Origin: Bacillota bacterium
Lineage (GTDB): Bacteria > Bacillota > Clostridia > Tissierellales > Sporanaerobacteraceae
Direction of reading: 5' to 3'
Assembly: GCA_029779375.1 (NCBI GenBank)
Contig: JAKPAR010000030.1
Location: 1-31,838, forward strand
DNA length: 31,838 nucleotides
Positions 1 to 7,703 of the stretch are shown here, piece after piece. Each line of letters starts with the position of its first letter. The first letter of the stretch is position 1. The position numbers were made by a program, and so were the translations under genes. The notes below the pieces were generated by a model. It made no database searches, was not told where the DNA came from, and was given only the letters and a program-made list of their open reading frames with translations.

Positions 1-180
1 AGACATAAGTATTACTTTTGCACCATGGTCTAGCAAATAATTTATAGTTGGAAGAGCAGAAGTTATTCTTCTATCATCAGTAATATTCCCATTTTCGTCC
101 ATTGGAACATTAAAATCACATCTAACTAATGCTCTTTTCCCTTCAAACTGTAAATCTTCAATAGTTCTTTTATTTAGCAT
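1..180 (-). CDS. pgk: Phosphoglycerate kinase, N-terminal fragment
   Basis: This is the first 60 codons of phosphoglycerate kinase, cut by the window edge. The enzyme transfers the phosphate of 1,3-bisphosphoglycerate to ADP in the cytoplasm during glycolysis. The translation starts [10 protein letters not shown] and contains the family's strongly conserved substrate-binding stretch [13 protein letters not shown], followed by [12 protein letters not shown] and a segment ending KVILMS. The ATG at 178-180 is preceded by AGGGGTGAT, a usable ribosome-binding site. It lies 65 bases downstream of gap in the same direction, which is the usual cggR-gap-pgk order of Firmicutes. Only the rest of the gene is missing; nothing looks broken. 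Confidence 0.96.
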   Translation of the reverse strand, partial: MLNKRTIEDLQFEGKRALVRCDFNVPMDENGNITDDRRITSALPTINYLLDHGAKVILMS

Positions 181-206
181 ATTATCACCCCTAATTTTAG
201 TAATTG

Positions 207-235
207 GTAAAAGCCGGTCTTGAAATCAAGACCGG
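207..235 (-). terminator. GC-rich hairpin between gap and pgk (partial terminator or processing site)
   Basis: A perfect 9-bp stem (CCGGTCTTG at 214-222 with CAAGACCGG at 227-235) with a 4-base loop stands just after the gap stop. In the transcript it is followed only by a short CTTTTA run. It could lower expression of pgk relative to gap or protect an upstream mRNA 3' end. A full stop to transcription is unlikely because pgk would then need its own promoter, and none is visible in the 65-base gap. Confidence 0.55.
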
Positions 236-245
236 ACTAATATAC

Positions 246-1250
246 TTATTTGTTTGCAATATAACTTGCTAAATCAACAACTCTTCGAGAATATCCCCAT
301 TCATTGTCATACCAAGAAACAACTTTCACCATATTGTCTATAACCATTGTAGAAAGTCCATCTACTATTGATGAACGTGGATCTCCCTTATAGTCTACTG
401 ATACCAATGGTTCATCTGAGAATCCTAGTATTCCCTTCATTGGGCCTTCACTAGCTTCCTTTAGAGCTTGATTTACTTCTTCAGCTGTTGTTGGCTTTTC
501 TACTTCAAATACAACATCTACTACAGATACTGTTGGAGTAGGTACTCTCATTGCAAATCCATTTAATTTTCCTTTAAGTTCTGGAATTACAAGTGCAACG
601 GCTTTTGCTGCTCCAGTTGTTGTTGGGATGATTGATTCTGCAGCTGCTCTAGCTCTTCTTAAATCTTTATGTCTCTTATCTAGGATTTGTTGATCATTTG
701 TATAAGAGTGAACTGTAGTCATAAGTCCTTTCTTCACTCCAAATTTATCAACTATTACTTTTGCTACTGGTGCTAGACAGTTAGTTGTACAAGAAGCATT
801 TGATATTATATTGTGATTTATTGGATCATATTTGTCTTCATTTACTCCCATAACTATAGTTATATCTTCATTTTTAGCTGGTGCAGTAATAAGTACTTTT
901 TTAGCTCCTGCATTTATATGTTTCATTACACCTTCCCTGTCTCTAAATGCACCTGTTGATTCTATAACTAAATCTACTCCAAGCTCTTTCCAAGGAATTT
1001 CTTCTGGATTTCTATGAGCTACTACTTTAATCTTCTTTCCATTGATAATAAATCCATCTTCTACTACCTCTATAGTTCCATTGAACTTTCCATAAAGTGA
1101 ATCATATTTGAACAAGTGTGCCAATGTGTTTAAATCTCCAGAAGCATTTAATGCTACTATCTCAAAATCATCAATTCCTTCTTCCATGTAAATTCTTAAA
1201 ACATCTCTTCCTATTCTGCCAAATCCACTTATACCTACTTTTAAAGACAT
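246..1250 (-). CDS. gap: Glyceraldehyde-3-phosphate dehydrogenase, type I
   Basis: This enzyme oxidises glyceraldehyde-3-phosphate to 1,3-bisphosphoglycerate. The 334-residue length is normal. Visible are the Rossmann start GFGRIGRD (residues 10-16), the catalytic motif SNASCTTNC with Cys154, the catalytic His181 in TTVHSYTND, and the C-terminal WYDNEWGYS. The ATG is preceded by AGGAGGAATACATT. The cofactor site is unusual. Where NAD-specific glycolytic enzymes carry Asn-Asp (Asp32 of the Geobacillus enzyme), this one has NAS (Ala36). Where they carry DLPHKD it has DKRHKD (Lys192-Arg193). Both changes point towards NADP use or dual specificity, although the gene sits in the glycolytic cggR operon. 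The family assignment is certain; the cofactor preference is inference. Confidence 0.97.
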   Translation of the reverse strand: MSLKVGISGFGRIGRDVLRIYMEEGIDDFEIVALNASGDLNTLAHLFKYDSLYGKFNGTIEVVEDGFIINGKKIKVVAHRNPEEIPWKELGVDLVIESTGAFRDREGVMKHINAGAKKVLITAPAKNEDITIVMGVNEDKYDPINHNIISNASCTTNCLAPVAKVIVDKFGVKKGLMTTVHSYTNDQQILDKRHKDLRRARAAAESIIPTTTGAAKAVALVIPELKGKLNGFAMRVPTPTVSVVDVVFEVEKPTTAEEVNQALKEASEGPMKGILGFSDEPLVSVDYKGDPRSSIVDGLSTMVIDNMVKVVSWYDNEWGYSRRVVDLASYIANK

Positions 1251-1278
1251 AATGTATTCCTCCTTAAATATATATTTT

Positions 1279-1294
1279 AGCTACACATGTAGCT
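1279..1294 (-). other. Palindromic hairpin at the cggR stop codon, ahead of gap
   Basis: The 16-base near-palindrome (AGCTACA and TGTAGCT arms) touches the cggR stop codon and lies about 15 bases before the gap ribosome-binding site. In Bacillus subtilis the cggR-gapA transcript is cut near the end of cggR and a 5' hairpin stabilises the gapA message. This hairpin is placed to do the same job, but that is inference. Confidence 0.45.
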
Positions 1295-2319
1295 TAATTA
1301 ACAATATCTAATATTTTTTTTGCAGCACCTTCATCAGTTACTAACACCATATCCTCTTTGATAGAACAAATAGAAACAATGGCCTCAGCCTTTCTTTCTC
1401 CTCCAGCTACGCCAATTACATTATCTACTTTTTTAAAATCCACAAGTGAAAGTCCTACAGTCATAGATTCCCAAACAGTATTGCCATATCTATCAAAATA
1501 ATGACCAAAAGCTTCTGCTACTGCTCCTTTTTGTATCAATTCCTCTATTTTCTCTTCTGATGATTTTCTCTTTTTAGCCATTTCATCTGCTCTACCCATA
1601 CCAAATACTAATACATTAATATTTTTCATGATATTTACAAATTCATTTACTTCTGGCACTTTTAAAAGTGCAGTTATAGTTTCTTCCTCAATATTGTCTG
1701 GTACATGCAGAAGTCTGTAATTTCCTCCCAATTTTTGTGCTAGCTTTGCAGCTATACTATTAGCTTGAATTTCAACATTTTTCCCAAGCCCTCCTCTTGC
1801 AGGAAGAACTAGTACATCACTTCCTTTCTTTTCTTGGCACATTTCTTCTGCAACCTGTGCCATAGTAGTACCACCGGTAATTCCAATGACAGAATTGCTT
1901 GAAATAACACTTCTTAAATATTTAGCTGCAGCCCTTCCCATATCCTTTAAAACCAATTCATCTTCATCTGAATTTCCTGGGACAATTATTACTTTTTTAA
2001 CTCCCAATATTTTTTCCAATGACATCTCTAAATCACTTAAACCTTTTAAGTTGTGTATAATATCTTTTAAATCTTCTAATACATTTTTCCCATCTTCTGT
2101 TACATACATACCCATGGATTCAATATTTAATAGCCCTTGATCCTTCAAAATAGCAACTTCAGTTCTAATTGTCCTTTCACCTATATTTAATTGAGTAGCT
2201 AATGCCCTTCTTCCAATAGGTTGACATAAATATATGCTTCTTAAAATATCATATCTTTTTTCAAGAATATCAACTATTTCAGGAACTATCTTTTTTTCTA
2301 ATTCTATTAAATCATTCAA
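1294..2319 (-). CDS. cggR: Central glycolytic genes regulator, SorC family
   Basis: This is a DNA-binding repressor of the SorC/DeoR type that controls lower-glycolysis genes in response to fructose-1,6-bisphosphate in relatives. An N-terminal winged helix-turn-helix (about residues 10-75, including QPIGRRALATQLNIGERTIRT) precedes a sugar-phosphate-sensing domain with IGITGGTTMAQVAEEM and VIGVAGGERKAEAI. The length of about 341 residues is normal. The longest frame begins at a GTG at 2328, but that codon lies inside the ribosome-binding site AGAGGTG; the TTG at 2319, six bases further on, is the better start. It is first in the operon cggR-gap-pgk, as in Bacillus, with a promoter and a putative operator directly upstream, so autoregulation is expected. 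Confidence 0.93.
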   Translation of the reverse strand: MNDLIELEKKIVPEIVDILEKRYDILRSIYLCQPIGRRALATQLNIGERTIRTEVAILKDQGLLNIESMGMYVTEDGKNVLEDLKDIIHNLKGLSDLEMSLEKILGVKKVIIVPGNSDEDELVLKDMGRAAAKYLRSVISSNSVIGITGGTTMAQVAEEMCQEKKGSDVLVLPARGGLGKNVEIQANSIAAKLAQKLGGNYRLLHVPDNIEEETITALLKVPEVNEFVNIMKNINVLVFGMGRADEMAKKRKSSEEKIEELIQKGAVAEAFGHYFDRYGNTVWESMTVGLSLVDFKKVDNVIGVAGGERKAEAIVSICSIKEDMVLVTDEGAAKKILDIVN

Positions 2320-2396
2320 TAAAAACACCTCTTAAGTCTATCATAACCAAAATATCAGCTATTAAATATATAAATAGTATTTTAGGTATATGGTCG

Positions 2397-2426
2397 TTAT
2401 TTGTCCCTATGTAAATTATTTGTCCC
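2397..2426 (-). promoter_or_regulatory. Putative CggR operator, two direct repeats
   Basis: Two identical 11-base copies of GGGACAAATAA (minus-strand reading; 2416-2426 and 2397-2407) are spaced exactly 19 bases apart. The GGGAC core resembles the direct-repeat operator bound by CggR in Bacillus. The site lies between the promoter and cggR, so bound repressor would act as a roadblock to elongation. Confidence 0.72.
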
Positions 2427-2463
2427 ACTATCCATAAAAAATATACGCTCATTTCTCACTTTC

Positions 2464-2492
2464 ATTATAAGATAAAAGCTTTTATTTTTCAA
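2464..2492 (-). promoter_or_regulatory. Sigma-A promoter of cggR-gap-pgk
   Basis: TTGAAA at 2487-2492 and a perfect TATAAT at 2464-2469 are separated by 17 bases. The expected transcript start near 2457 lies about 30 bases upstream of the putative operator. Confidence 0.8.
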
Positions 2493-2499
2493 GTCATAA

Positions 2500-2538
2500 A
2501 AAATAAAAGCTACTATTCTTTTTTTAGAAAAGTAGCTT
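2500..2538 (-). terminator. Rho-independent terminator of rpoN
   Basis: An 8-bp stem (AAGCTACT with AGTAGCTT; arms 2507-2514 and 2531-2538) begins at the base next to the rpoN stop codon and is followed by TTATTTTTT. The A/T-rich loop contains TTCT/AGAA bases that can extend the stem. Confidence 0.8.
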
Positions 2539-3918
2539 CTAATATCTTCTTCTCATTGATGAAGATGGTATATTGAGTTCATCTCTATACTTTGCAACAG
2601 TCCTTCTAGATATTGATATATCTTTTTCTTTAAGCATATTTGCTATTTGTTGATCGCTTAGTGGTTTCTTTGGATTTTCCTTTTCTATAAATTCCTTTAT
2701 CATTGATTTTATAGAAATAGAAGAAACCTCTCCATCATTTCCAGAAATTCCAGTAGTAAAAAAATATTTTAGTTCAAACAATCCTCTTGGAGTTTGAATA
2801 TACTTCCCACTTGTAGCTCTACTCACTGTTGATTCATGGACACCTATGTCATCAGCTACATCTTTAAGAGTCAATGGCTTTAAACCCTTTTCACCTTTTT
2901 CAAAAAAATCTTTTTGAAATTTCAATATAGAATATACTACATTGTAAATAGTTGTTTTCCTTTGTTCAATACTTTTTATAATCCACATAGCCGAATTCAA
3001 TTTTTCTGTCAAAAATGAAGTTATATTTGCATCATCTGATTTAAGCATGAGTTCTTTGTAAAAGCTATTTATATTAAGTCTAGGTGCTGTAATATCATTT
3101 AGTACTACCAAATATTCTCCATCGATTTCTTGAAGTATAACATCTGGAGTAATGTATTTCACTTCTCCTCCACCTATAGAAAAACTCCTGCCAGGCTTTG
3201 GCTCCAATGTTTTTATGAAATCACAAATATCTTGAACTTCTTCAAGTGCTAATCCTAATTCTTTAGATATTTTTTGAAGTCTATTTTGAGCTATATCTTC
3301 TAAATAATTTTTAACTATATTATATATATTTTTGTCCTCTATGCTTTTATCTTTGAGTTGAATGCATAGGCATTCTTCTAAATTTCTAGCTCCAACTCCC
3401 ACAGGATCAAAGCACTGTATCTCAAGTAAAACCTTTTCCACTTGTTCAGTAGAAGCATTTAAAGTTTCAGCAATATCTTCTACTGAACAAGTTAAATAAC
3501 CATTTTCATCAATATTTTCAATTATATATTTTCCTATTTCTCTTTCAAAGCCTTCACAAATAGTAAGACCAAGTTGAATAAGCAAATACTCTTTCAAAGA
3601 AGTAGAATAACAAACAAAGTTCTCATAAGTTATTTCTTTATCATCCTTTACATTTTGAACAGTATAGCTTATATCATCATAGTTTTCTAGAAATTCTTTC
3701 CAATCAATTTCTTCATTTGTGTTGGTTATTTCCTCTATATTTTCATACTCTTCAGAAACATTTTCTTTTTCCAACATAGGATTTATTTCAATTTGTTTTT
3801 CTAAATATTCATTTAATTCTTGACTGGTAAATTGAAGTAATTGAATTGCTTGTCTCAACTCGGGTGTCATCACCAATCTTTGAGCTTGTTCAAGGGTCAA
3901 ATCATAACCTAATCTCAT
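2539..3918 (-). CDS. rpoN: RNA polymerase sigma-54 factor
   Basis: This is the alternative sigma factor that directs RNA polymerase to -24/-12 promoters and needs an ATP-driven enhancer-binding activator. Its 459 residues are close to the family norm. Region I at the N terminus is glutamine/leucine-rich (QAIQLLQFTSQELNEYLEKQ) and includes the conserved NPMLE. An acidic linker follows, then the core-binding domain (about 95-290). The DNA-binding domain has a helix-turn-helix (VADDIGVHESTVSRAT) and an RpoN box read as SRRTVAKYRDEL near the C terminus. It is a single-gene unit with its own promoter and terminator. No enhancer-binding activator or clear -24/-12 site is seen in this window, so its targets are elsewhere. 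Confidence 0.96.
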   Translation of the reverse strand: MRLGYDLTLEQAQRLVMTPELRQAIQLLQFTSQELNEYLEKQIEINPMLEKENVSEEYENIEEITNTNEEIDWKEFLENYDDISYTVQNVKDDKEITYENFVCYSTSLKEYLLIQLGLTICEGFEREIGKYIIENIDENGYLTCSVEDIAETLNASTEQVEKVLLEIQCFDPVGVGARNLEECLCIQLKDKSIEDKNIYNIVKNYLEDIAQNRLQKISKELGLALEEVQDICDFIKTLEPKPGRSFSIGGGEVKYITPDVILQEIDGEYLVVLNDITAPRLNINSFYKELMLKSDDANITSFLTEKLNSAMWIIKSIEQRKTTIYNVVYSILKFQKDFFEKGEKGLKPLTLKDVADDIGVHESTVSRATSGKYIQTPRGLFELKYFFTTGISGNDGEVSSISIKSMIKEFIEKENPKKPLSDQQIANMLKEKDISISRRTVAKYRDELNIPSSSMRRRY

Positions 3919-3962
3919 TAAAGCTCACTCCCACCAATAGGTTTTAATATTTGTATATGATT

Positions 3963-3991
3963 ATTATATCAAAAAAATAAGCAATAAACAA
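3963..3991 (-). promoter_or_regulatory. Probable promoter of rpoN
   Basis: A perfect TATAAT (3963-3968, minus strand) lies 17 bases from TTGTTT (3986-3991), about 45 bases upstream of the start codon. The -35 box is weak. Confidence 0.55.
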
Positions 3992-4045
3992 AATTATTTA
4001 TTTTTCGACATTTTTATTGCATATGAAATTTTCATAAAATCAAAC

Positions 4046-4092
4046 AAAAAAGGCTTCCTTAGTTTTTAATGTTTCTATTGGAAGCCTTTTTT
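4046..4092 (-). terminator. Terminator after the nucleoside-type ABC operon
   Basis: A long stem AAAAAAGGCTTCC / GGAAGCCTTTTTT (arms 4046-4058 and 4080-4092) with a T-run on either strand lies next to the permease stop codon. It ends the minus-strand operon. Confidence 0.88.
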
Positions 4093-4095
4093 ATA

Positions 4096-5034
4096 TTATT
4101 CTTTATTTTTCTCGTATGGTACACCATTTGCTGCTGGACCTGTTACTTTTCCAACAAAGCTCATAAGAATTATGAGTGTGAGTACATATGGTATCATGGC
4201 TAACAATTGTGATGAAACTTTTATATTTGTTCCACCTAAATATACAACCAAACCTTGTGCCACACCAAATAACAAACATGCCCACATAGATCCTTGTGGC
4301 GTCCATTTTCCAAATATCATAGCAGCTAATGCTATAAAACCTTGTCCAGAAATAAGAGTTGCTCTAAAATTTGATACTGCAGCCAAACTCATAGCTGCTC
4401 CACCAAATCCAGCAAAAACTCCTGATAAGATTACAGCTAGATATTTTACCTTGTAGACATCAATTCCCAATGTATCTGCTGCTCTTGGATGCTCTCCAAC
4501 AGCTCTTATTCTAAGCCCAATTTTAGTCTTATATAATATATACCACACTATAAAAACTAGCAAAAATGCAAGGTAAACCGTTGCATATTGATTAAAGACT
4601 AAATCTAAAAACGAATTTTGAGCAAATACTCCATTTAATGGTCTTGGCATTTTTTGATCTAAAGGTATAGGTTTAGTCATAGTAGCTCCTTCAAAGAATA
4701 CTCTACTCAAGAAAAGAGATAATCCAGGCCCTAGAAAGTTCATGGCAATACCAGAAACTACCTGATCTGCTGAAAAAGTCACACATGCTACAGCATGAAG
4801 TAATGCCAATACTCCTCCTGCAAGTCCAGCACACAAAAAAGCTAACCAAGGATTGCCTGAATAATAGCCTACTGTTGCACCGATAAAAGCTCCTATAGTC
4901 ATCATGCCTTCAAGACCTATATTTACAACTCCGGAATTCTCTGTCATTACCCCTCCAAGAGCTGTATATATAAGAGGTGCAGCGTACATTAAACTAATTC
5001 CTATTATCAAACCTAAATCATTTAGAGCGTTCAA
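4096..5034 (-). CDS. ABC transporter permease, BMP/nucleoside type (NupQ-like)
   Basis: This is the second membrane subunit of a sugar/nucleoside-class ABC importer. It is about 312 residues with many hydrophobic segments and the signature found in this family near the N terminus, TENSGVVNIGLEGMM, and the EAA-like loop GIDVYKVKYLAVILSGVFAG. The frame extends to a GTG at 5043, but the GTG sits directly against GAGGGG. The TTG at 5034 has that sequence (AGAGGGGTGG) at a normal distance, so it is preferred. Either start overlaps the preceding permease gene, which implies translational coupling. The closest characterised systems are Bacillus NupNOPQ (YufNOPQ) and Treponema PnrABCDE, which import purine nucleosides. 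The exact substrate here is not proven. Confidence 0.9.
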   Translation of the reverse strand: MNALNDLGLIIGISLMYAAPLIYTALGGVMTENSGVVNIGLEGMMTIGAFIGATVGYYSGNPWLAFLCAGLAGGVLALLHAVACVTFSADQVVSGIAMNFLGPGLSLFLSRVFFEGATMTKPIPLDQKMPRPLNGVFAQNSFLDLVFNQYATVYLAFLLVFIVWYILYKTKIGLRIRAVGEHPRAADTLGIDVYKVKYLAVILSGVFAGFGGAAMSLAAVSNFRATLISGQGFIALAAMIFGKWTPQGSMWACLLFGVAQGLVVYLGGTNIKVSSQLLAMIPYVLTLIILMSFVGKVTGPAANGVPYEKNKE

Positions 5035-6100
5035 CTTCTCCACCCCTCTTTCTTCTAGACCTTATAGTTGTCAATCCTTCTATCATCTTAGGCATAGCTA
5101 TAAAAAATACTATAATGCCAATGACTATGTTGATTATTTCAGATGGTGCTCCCATTATTGGTTGAATCTTATATCCACCATATTTAAGTGCCCCAAACAA
5201 TAGCCCAGCAAATATACAGCCTATAGGGCTATTACCTCCTATCAAAGATACAGCCATGCCGTCAAATCCATTTCCTTCCATGGCAGATAATATAGATATT
5301 TCGTTTGTAACTCCTAGCACATGGACAGCTCCTGCAAGACCTGATATAGCTCCTGCAATCATCATAGCAGTTATCGTATTTTTCTTTACATTGATACCAC
5401 CATACTCAGCAGCATCTTTGTTAAATCCTACTGCTCTCAGTTCATATCCAAGTGTAGTATCATTTAATACATATTTTATGAGAAATGCAACTAATATCGC
5501 TATTATGAAACCAAAATTTACAGGTGCATTGAAAAAGCTACCCAATGAGCTACCAAATTCTTTAGGGAAAGCAATGCTCGCAGAACTTAATATTTTTTGA
5601 GAAGCTTCACTATTTGGTCTCTTGAATTTATCCCAGTAAACTAAAAAGTTACTCAAATAAAATGCAATCCAATTGAGCATTATAGTCGTTATGACTTCAT
5701 TGACACCAAATTTGGATTTTAAAAATCCGGCAAAGCCTCCCCAGAGTGCTGCTGCTAAACAAGCCAACAATAGTGCAACTATTGCATGAAGAACTGGTGG
5801 TAGATGTAGAAAATATCCTGCCAATGTTGCCACTAATGCTCCTATTATAAATTGACCTTCTGCACCTATATTGAAAAGTCCTGTTTTAAAAGCAAAAGCT
5901 ACAGAAATACCTGTTAAAATAAGTGGTGTAGACTTTATGATAGTCCATGAAATATATTTAGGACTACCAAATACGCCTGCAATCATTATTCCATAAGCTT
6001 CCAGTGGATTGTATCCTACTGCTAACAATATTATTGCTCCAATTACAAGACCTATTAGAATTGCAATAATAGTAAATTTAAGCCTGTTTTCTTTCATCAT
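5018..6100 (-). CDS. ABC transporter permease, BMP/nucleoside type (NupP-like)
   Basis: This is the first membrane subunit of the importer; 360 residues is the usual length, with roughly ten hydrophobic stretches. It contains FKTGLFNIGAEGQFIIGAL, the counterpart of the NIGLEG motif in the partner permease, and the cytoplasmic loop GYELRAVGFNKDAAEYGGIN that is expected to contact the ATPase. Two adjacent ATG codons follow AGGAGGTG; the second (6097) has the more usual spacing. The gene overlaps the ATPase gene upstream by 23 bases and the second permease downstream, so the three are translated as a block. It ends in an arginine/lysine-rich tail. Confidence 0.92.
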   Translation of the reverse strand: MMKENRLKFTIIAILIGLVIGAIILLAVGYNPLEAYGIMIAGVFGSPKYISWTIIKSTPLILTGISVAFAFKTGLFNIGAEGQFIIGALVATLAGYFLHLPPVLHAIVALLLACLAAALWGGFAGFLKSKFGVNEVITTIMLNWIAFYLSNFLVYWDKFKRPNSEASQKILSSASIAFPKEFGSSLGSFFNAPVNFGFIIAILVAFLIKYVLNDTTLGYELRAVGFNKDAAEYGGINVKKNTITAMMIAGAISGLAGAVHVLGVTNEISILSAMEGNGFDGMAVSLIGGNSPIGCIFAGLLFGALKYGGYKIQPIMGAPSEIINIVIGIIVFFIAMPKMIEGLTTIRSRRKRGGEVERSK

Positions 6101-7643
6101 CTACACCTCCTCCTGCCATTAGATATCCTAATGTTTTTTCATCGGCTTTATTTGCATCAAGTATAGCTACTATTTTCCCATCAAATATAACTGCTATTCT
6201 ATCTGACAAATTCATTATTTCATCTAGTTCAAAAGAAATTAAAAGTACTGCCTTTCCTCTATCTCTTTGTTCAACTAATGATTTATGAACAAATTCAATT
6301 GCCCCAACATCAAGTCCTCTTGTTGGTTGTGCGGCTATAAGAACATCTGGGTCATTTGTCACTTCTCTAGCTATAATGACCTTTTGTTGATTTCCACCCG
6401 ACAATGCTTTAGCAAGCTGATCCTCATTTCGAGGTCTTACATCAAATTTATCTATCAATTCTTTTGCATGCTTTCTAATTTCATCATGATTTAATTTGTT
6501 CCCATGAGAAAATGGCTCTTTGTGATATTTTTCTAAAATAAAGTTTTCAGCCATACTAAAATCCATTACCAATCCTCTTCTTTGTCTGTCTTCAGGAATA
6601 GTACTTATTCCTCTTTCTATAATGTATTTAGGCGTTTTGTTTGTAATGTCTTCTCCATTTAATATAATCTTGCCTGATTCAACGGGCCTAAGTCCTGTCA
6701 GTCCTTCAATTAGCTCACTTTGCCCATTCCCATCAACTCCTGCTATCCCAAGTATCTCACCTTTGTGAAGCTCGAGGGATAGACCATCTACTGCATTTAA
6801 ATCTCTATTATCTTTTATAACAATATTATCTATATTTAAAACAACTTCACCTTTTTCAATATCTTTTTTATCAACAACAAAATTTACCTGTCTTCCTACC
6901 ATCTTTTCAGCTAAATCTTTTTCTGAAACATCACTTACCTTAACAGTATCAATTTTCTTTCCTCTACGAATTATAGTACAATAATCTGCAGCCTGTTTTA
7001 TTTCCCTTAATTTGTGAGTAATAATGATAATCGTTTTCCCTTGACCGGTCAAACTTTTCATGATTTGAATAAGTTCTTCTATCTCTTGAGGAGTTAAAAC
7101 CGCAGTAGGCTCATCTAATATCAATATATCTGCTCCTCTATAAAGAGCTTTCAATATTTCCACTCTTTGTTGCATTCCAACTGTTATATCCTCAATTTTA
7201 GCATTTGGATCAACATATAATCCATATTTTCGAGATAATTCCTCAACTTCTTTAGTTGCTCTTTTTATATCTAAATGTCCTGTATTCCAGTTTCCCTTCT
7301 TAACTGTTGTTTCCTTACCTAAAATTATGTTTTCTACAACAGTAAACTTGTCAACTAACATAAAATGTTGGTGAACCATTCCAATGCCCTTTTCTATGGC
7401 GATATTCGGATTTGTTATTTGGACTTTTTCACCATTTATAAATATTTCTCCTTCCGTAGGCAAATACAATCCATATAGTACATTCATAAGGGTAGTTTTT
7501 CCTGCACCGTTTTCCCCTAGTAGTGCATGGATTTCTCCCTTATGAACTGTTAAGTCAATATTATCATTTGCCACAAAATCGCCAAATTTCTTTGTGATAC
7601 CTTTCATTTCAATGACTTTAGTTGAAAAATCTATATTGTTCAA
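6078..7643 (-). CDS. ABC transporter ATP-binding protein with two ATPase domains (NupO-like)
   Basis: This is the energy-coupling subunit of the importer, of the fused two-domain RbsA/NupO type. Domain 1 has Walker A GENGAGKT (residues 43-50), a degenerate signature TVGMQQRVEIL and Walker B LILDEPTAVL. Domain 2 begins near residue 270; its Walker A is degenerate (GVDGNGQSE) but it has a good signature LSGGNQQKV. This asymmetry is normal for the family. The start is a TTG preceded by AGGAGGGGCCCTA; no ATG serves. It follows the lipoprotein gene after a hairpin at 7661-7691 and overlaps the permease gene by 23 bases. The 521-residue length matches the family. Confidence 0.95.
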   Translation of the reverse strand: MNNIDFSTKVIEMKGITKKFGDFVANDNIDLTVHKGEIHALLGENGAGKTTLMNVLYGLYLPTEGEIFINGEKVQITNPNIAIEKGIGMVHQHFMLVDKFTVVENIILGKETTVKKGNWNTGHLDIKRATKEVEELSRKYGLYVDPNAKIEDITVGMQQRVEILKALYRGADILILDEPTAVLTPQEIEELIQIMKSLTGQGKTIIIITHKLREIKQAADYCTIIRRGKKIDTVKVSDVSEKDLAEKMVGRQVNFVVDKKDIEKGEVVLNIDNIVIKDNRDLNAVDGLSLELHKGEILGIAGVDGNGQSELIEGLTGLRPVESGKIILNGEDITNKTPKYIIERGISTIPEDRQRRGLVMDFSMAENFILEKYHKEPFSHGNKLNHDEIRKHAKELIDKFDVRPRNEDQLAKALSGGNQQKVIIAREVTNDPDVLIAAQPTRGLDVGAIEFVHKSLVEQRDRGKAVLLISFELDEIMNLSDRIAVIFDGKIVAILDANKADEKTLGYLMAGGGVDDERKQA

Positions 7644-7660
7644 TAGGGCCCCTCCTATCT

Positions 7661-7691
7661 AAAATAACAGCCCAGGCAAAAGCCTGAGCTG
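7661..7691 (-). terminator. Hairpin with T-run between the lipoprotein and ATPase genes (probable attenuator)
   Basis: A 10-bp stem (CAGCTCAGGC with GCCTGGGCTG, one G-T pair, TTTT loop) is followed by TTATTTT. It lies between the substrate-binding lipoprotein and the ATPase, where partial termination would give more binding protein than transporter. Confidence 0.75.
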
Positions 7692-7703
7692 CCCATTTTC
7701 CTA

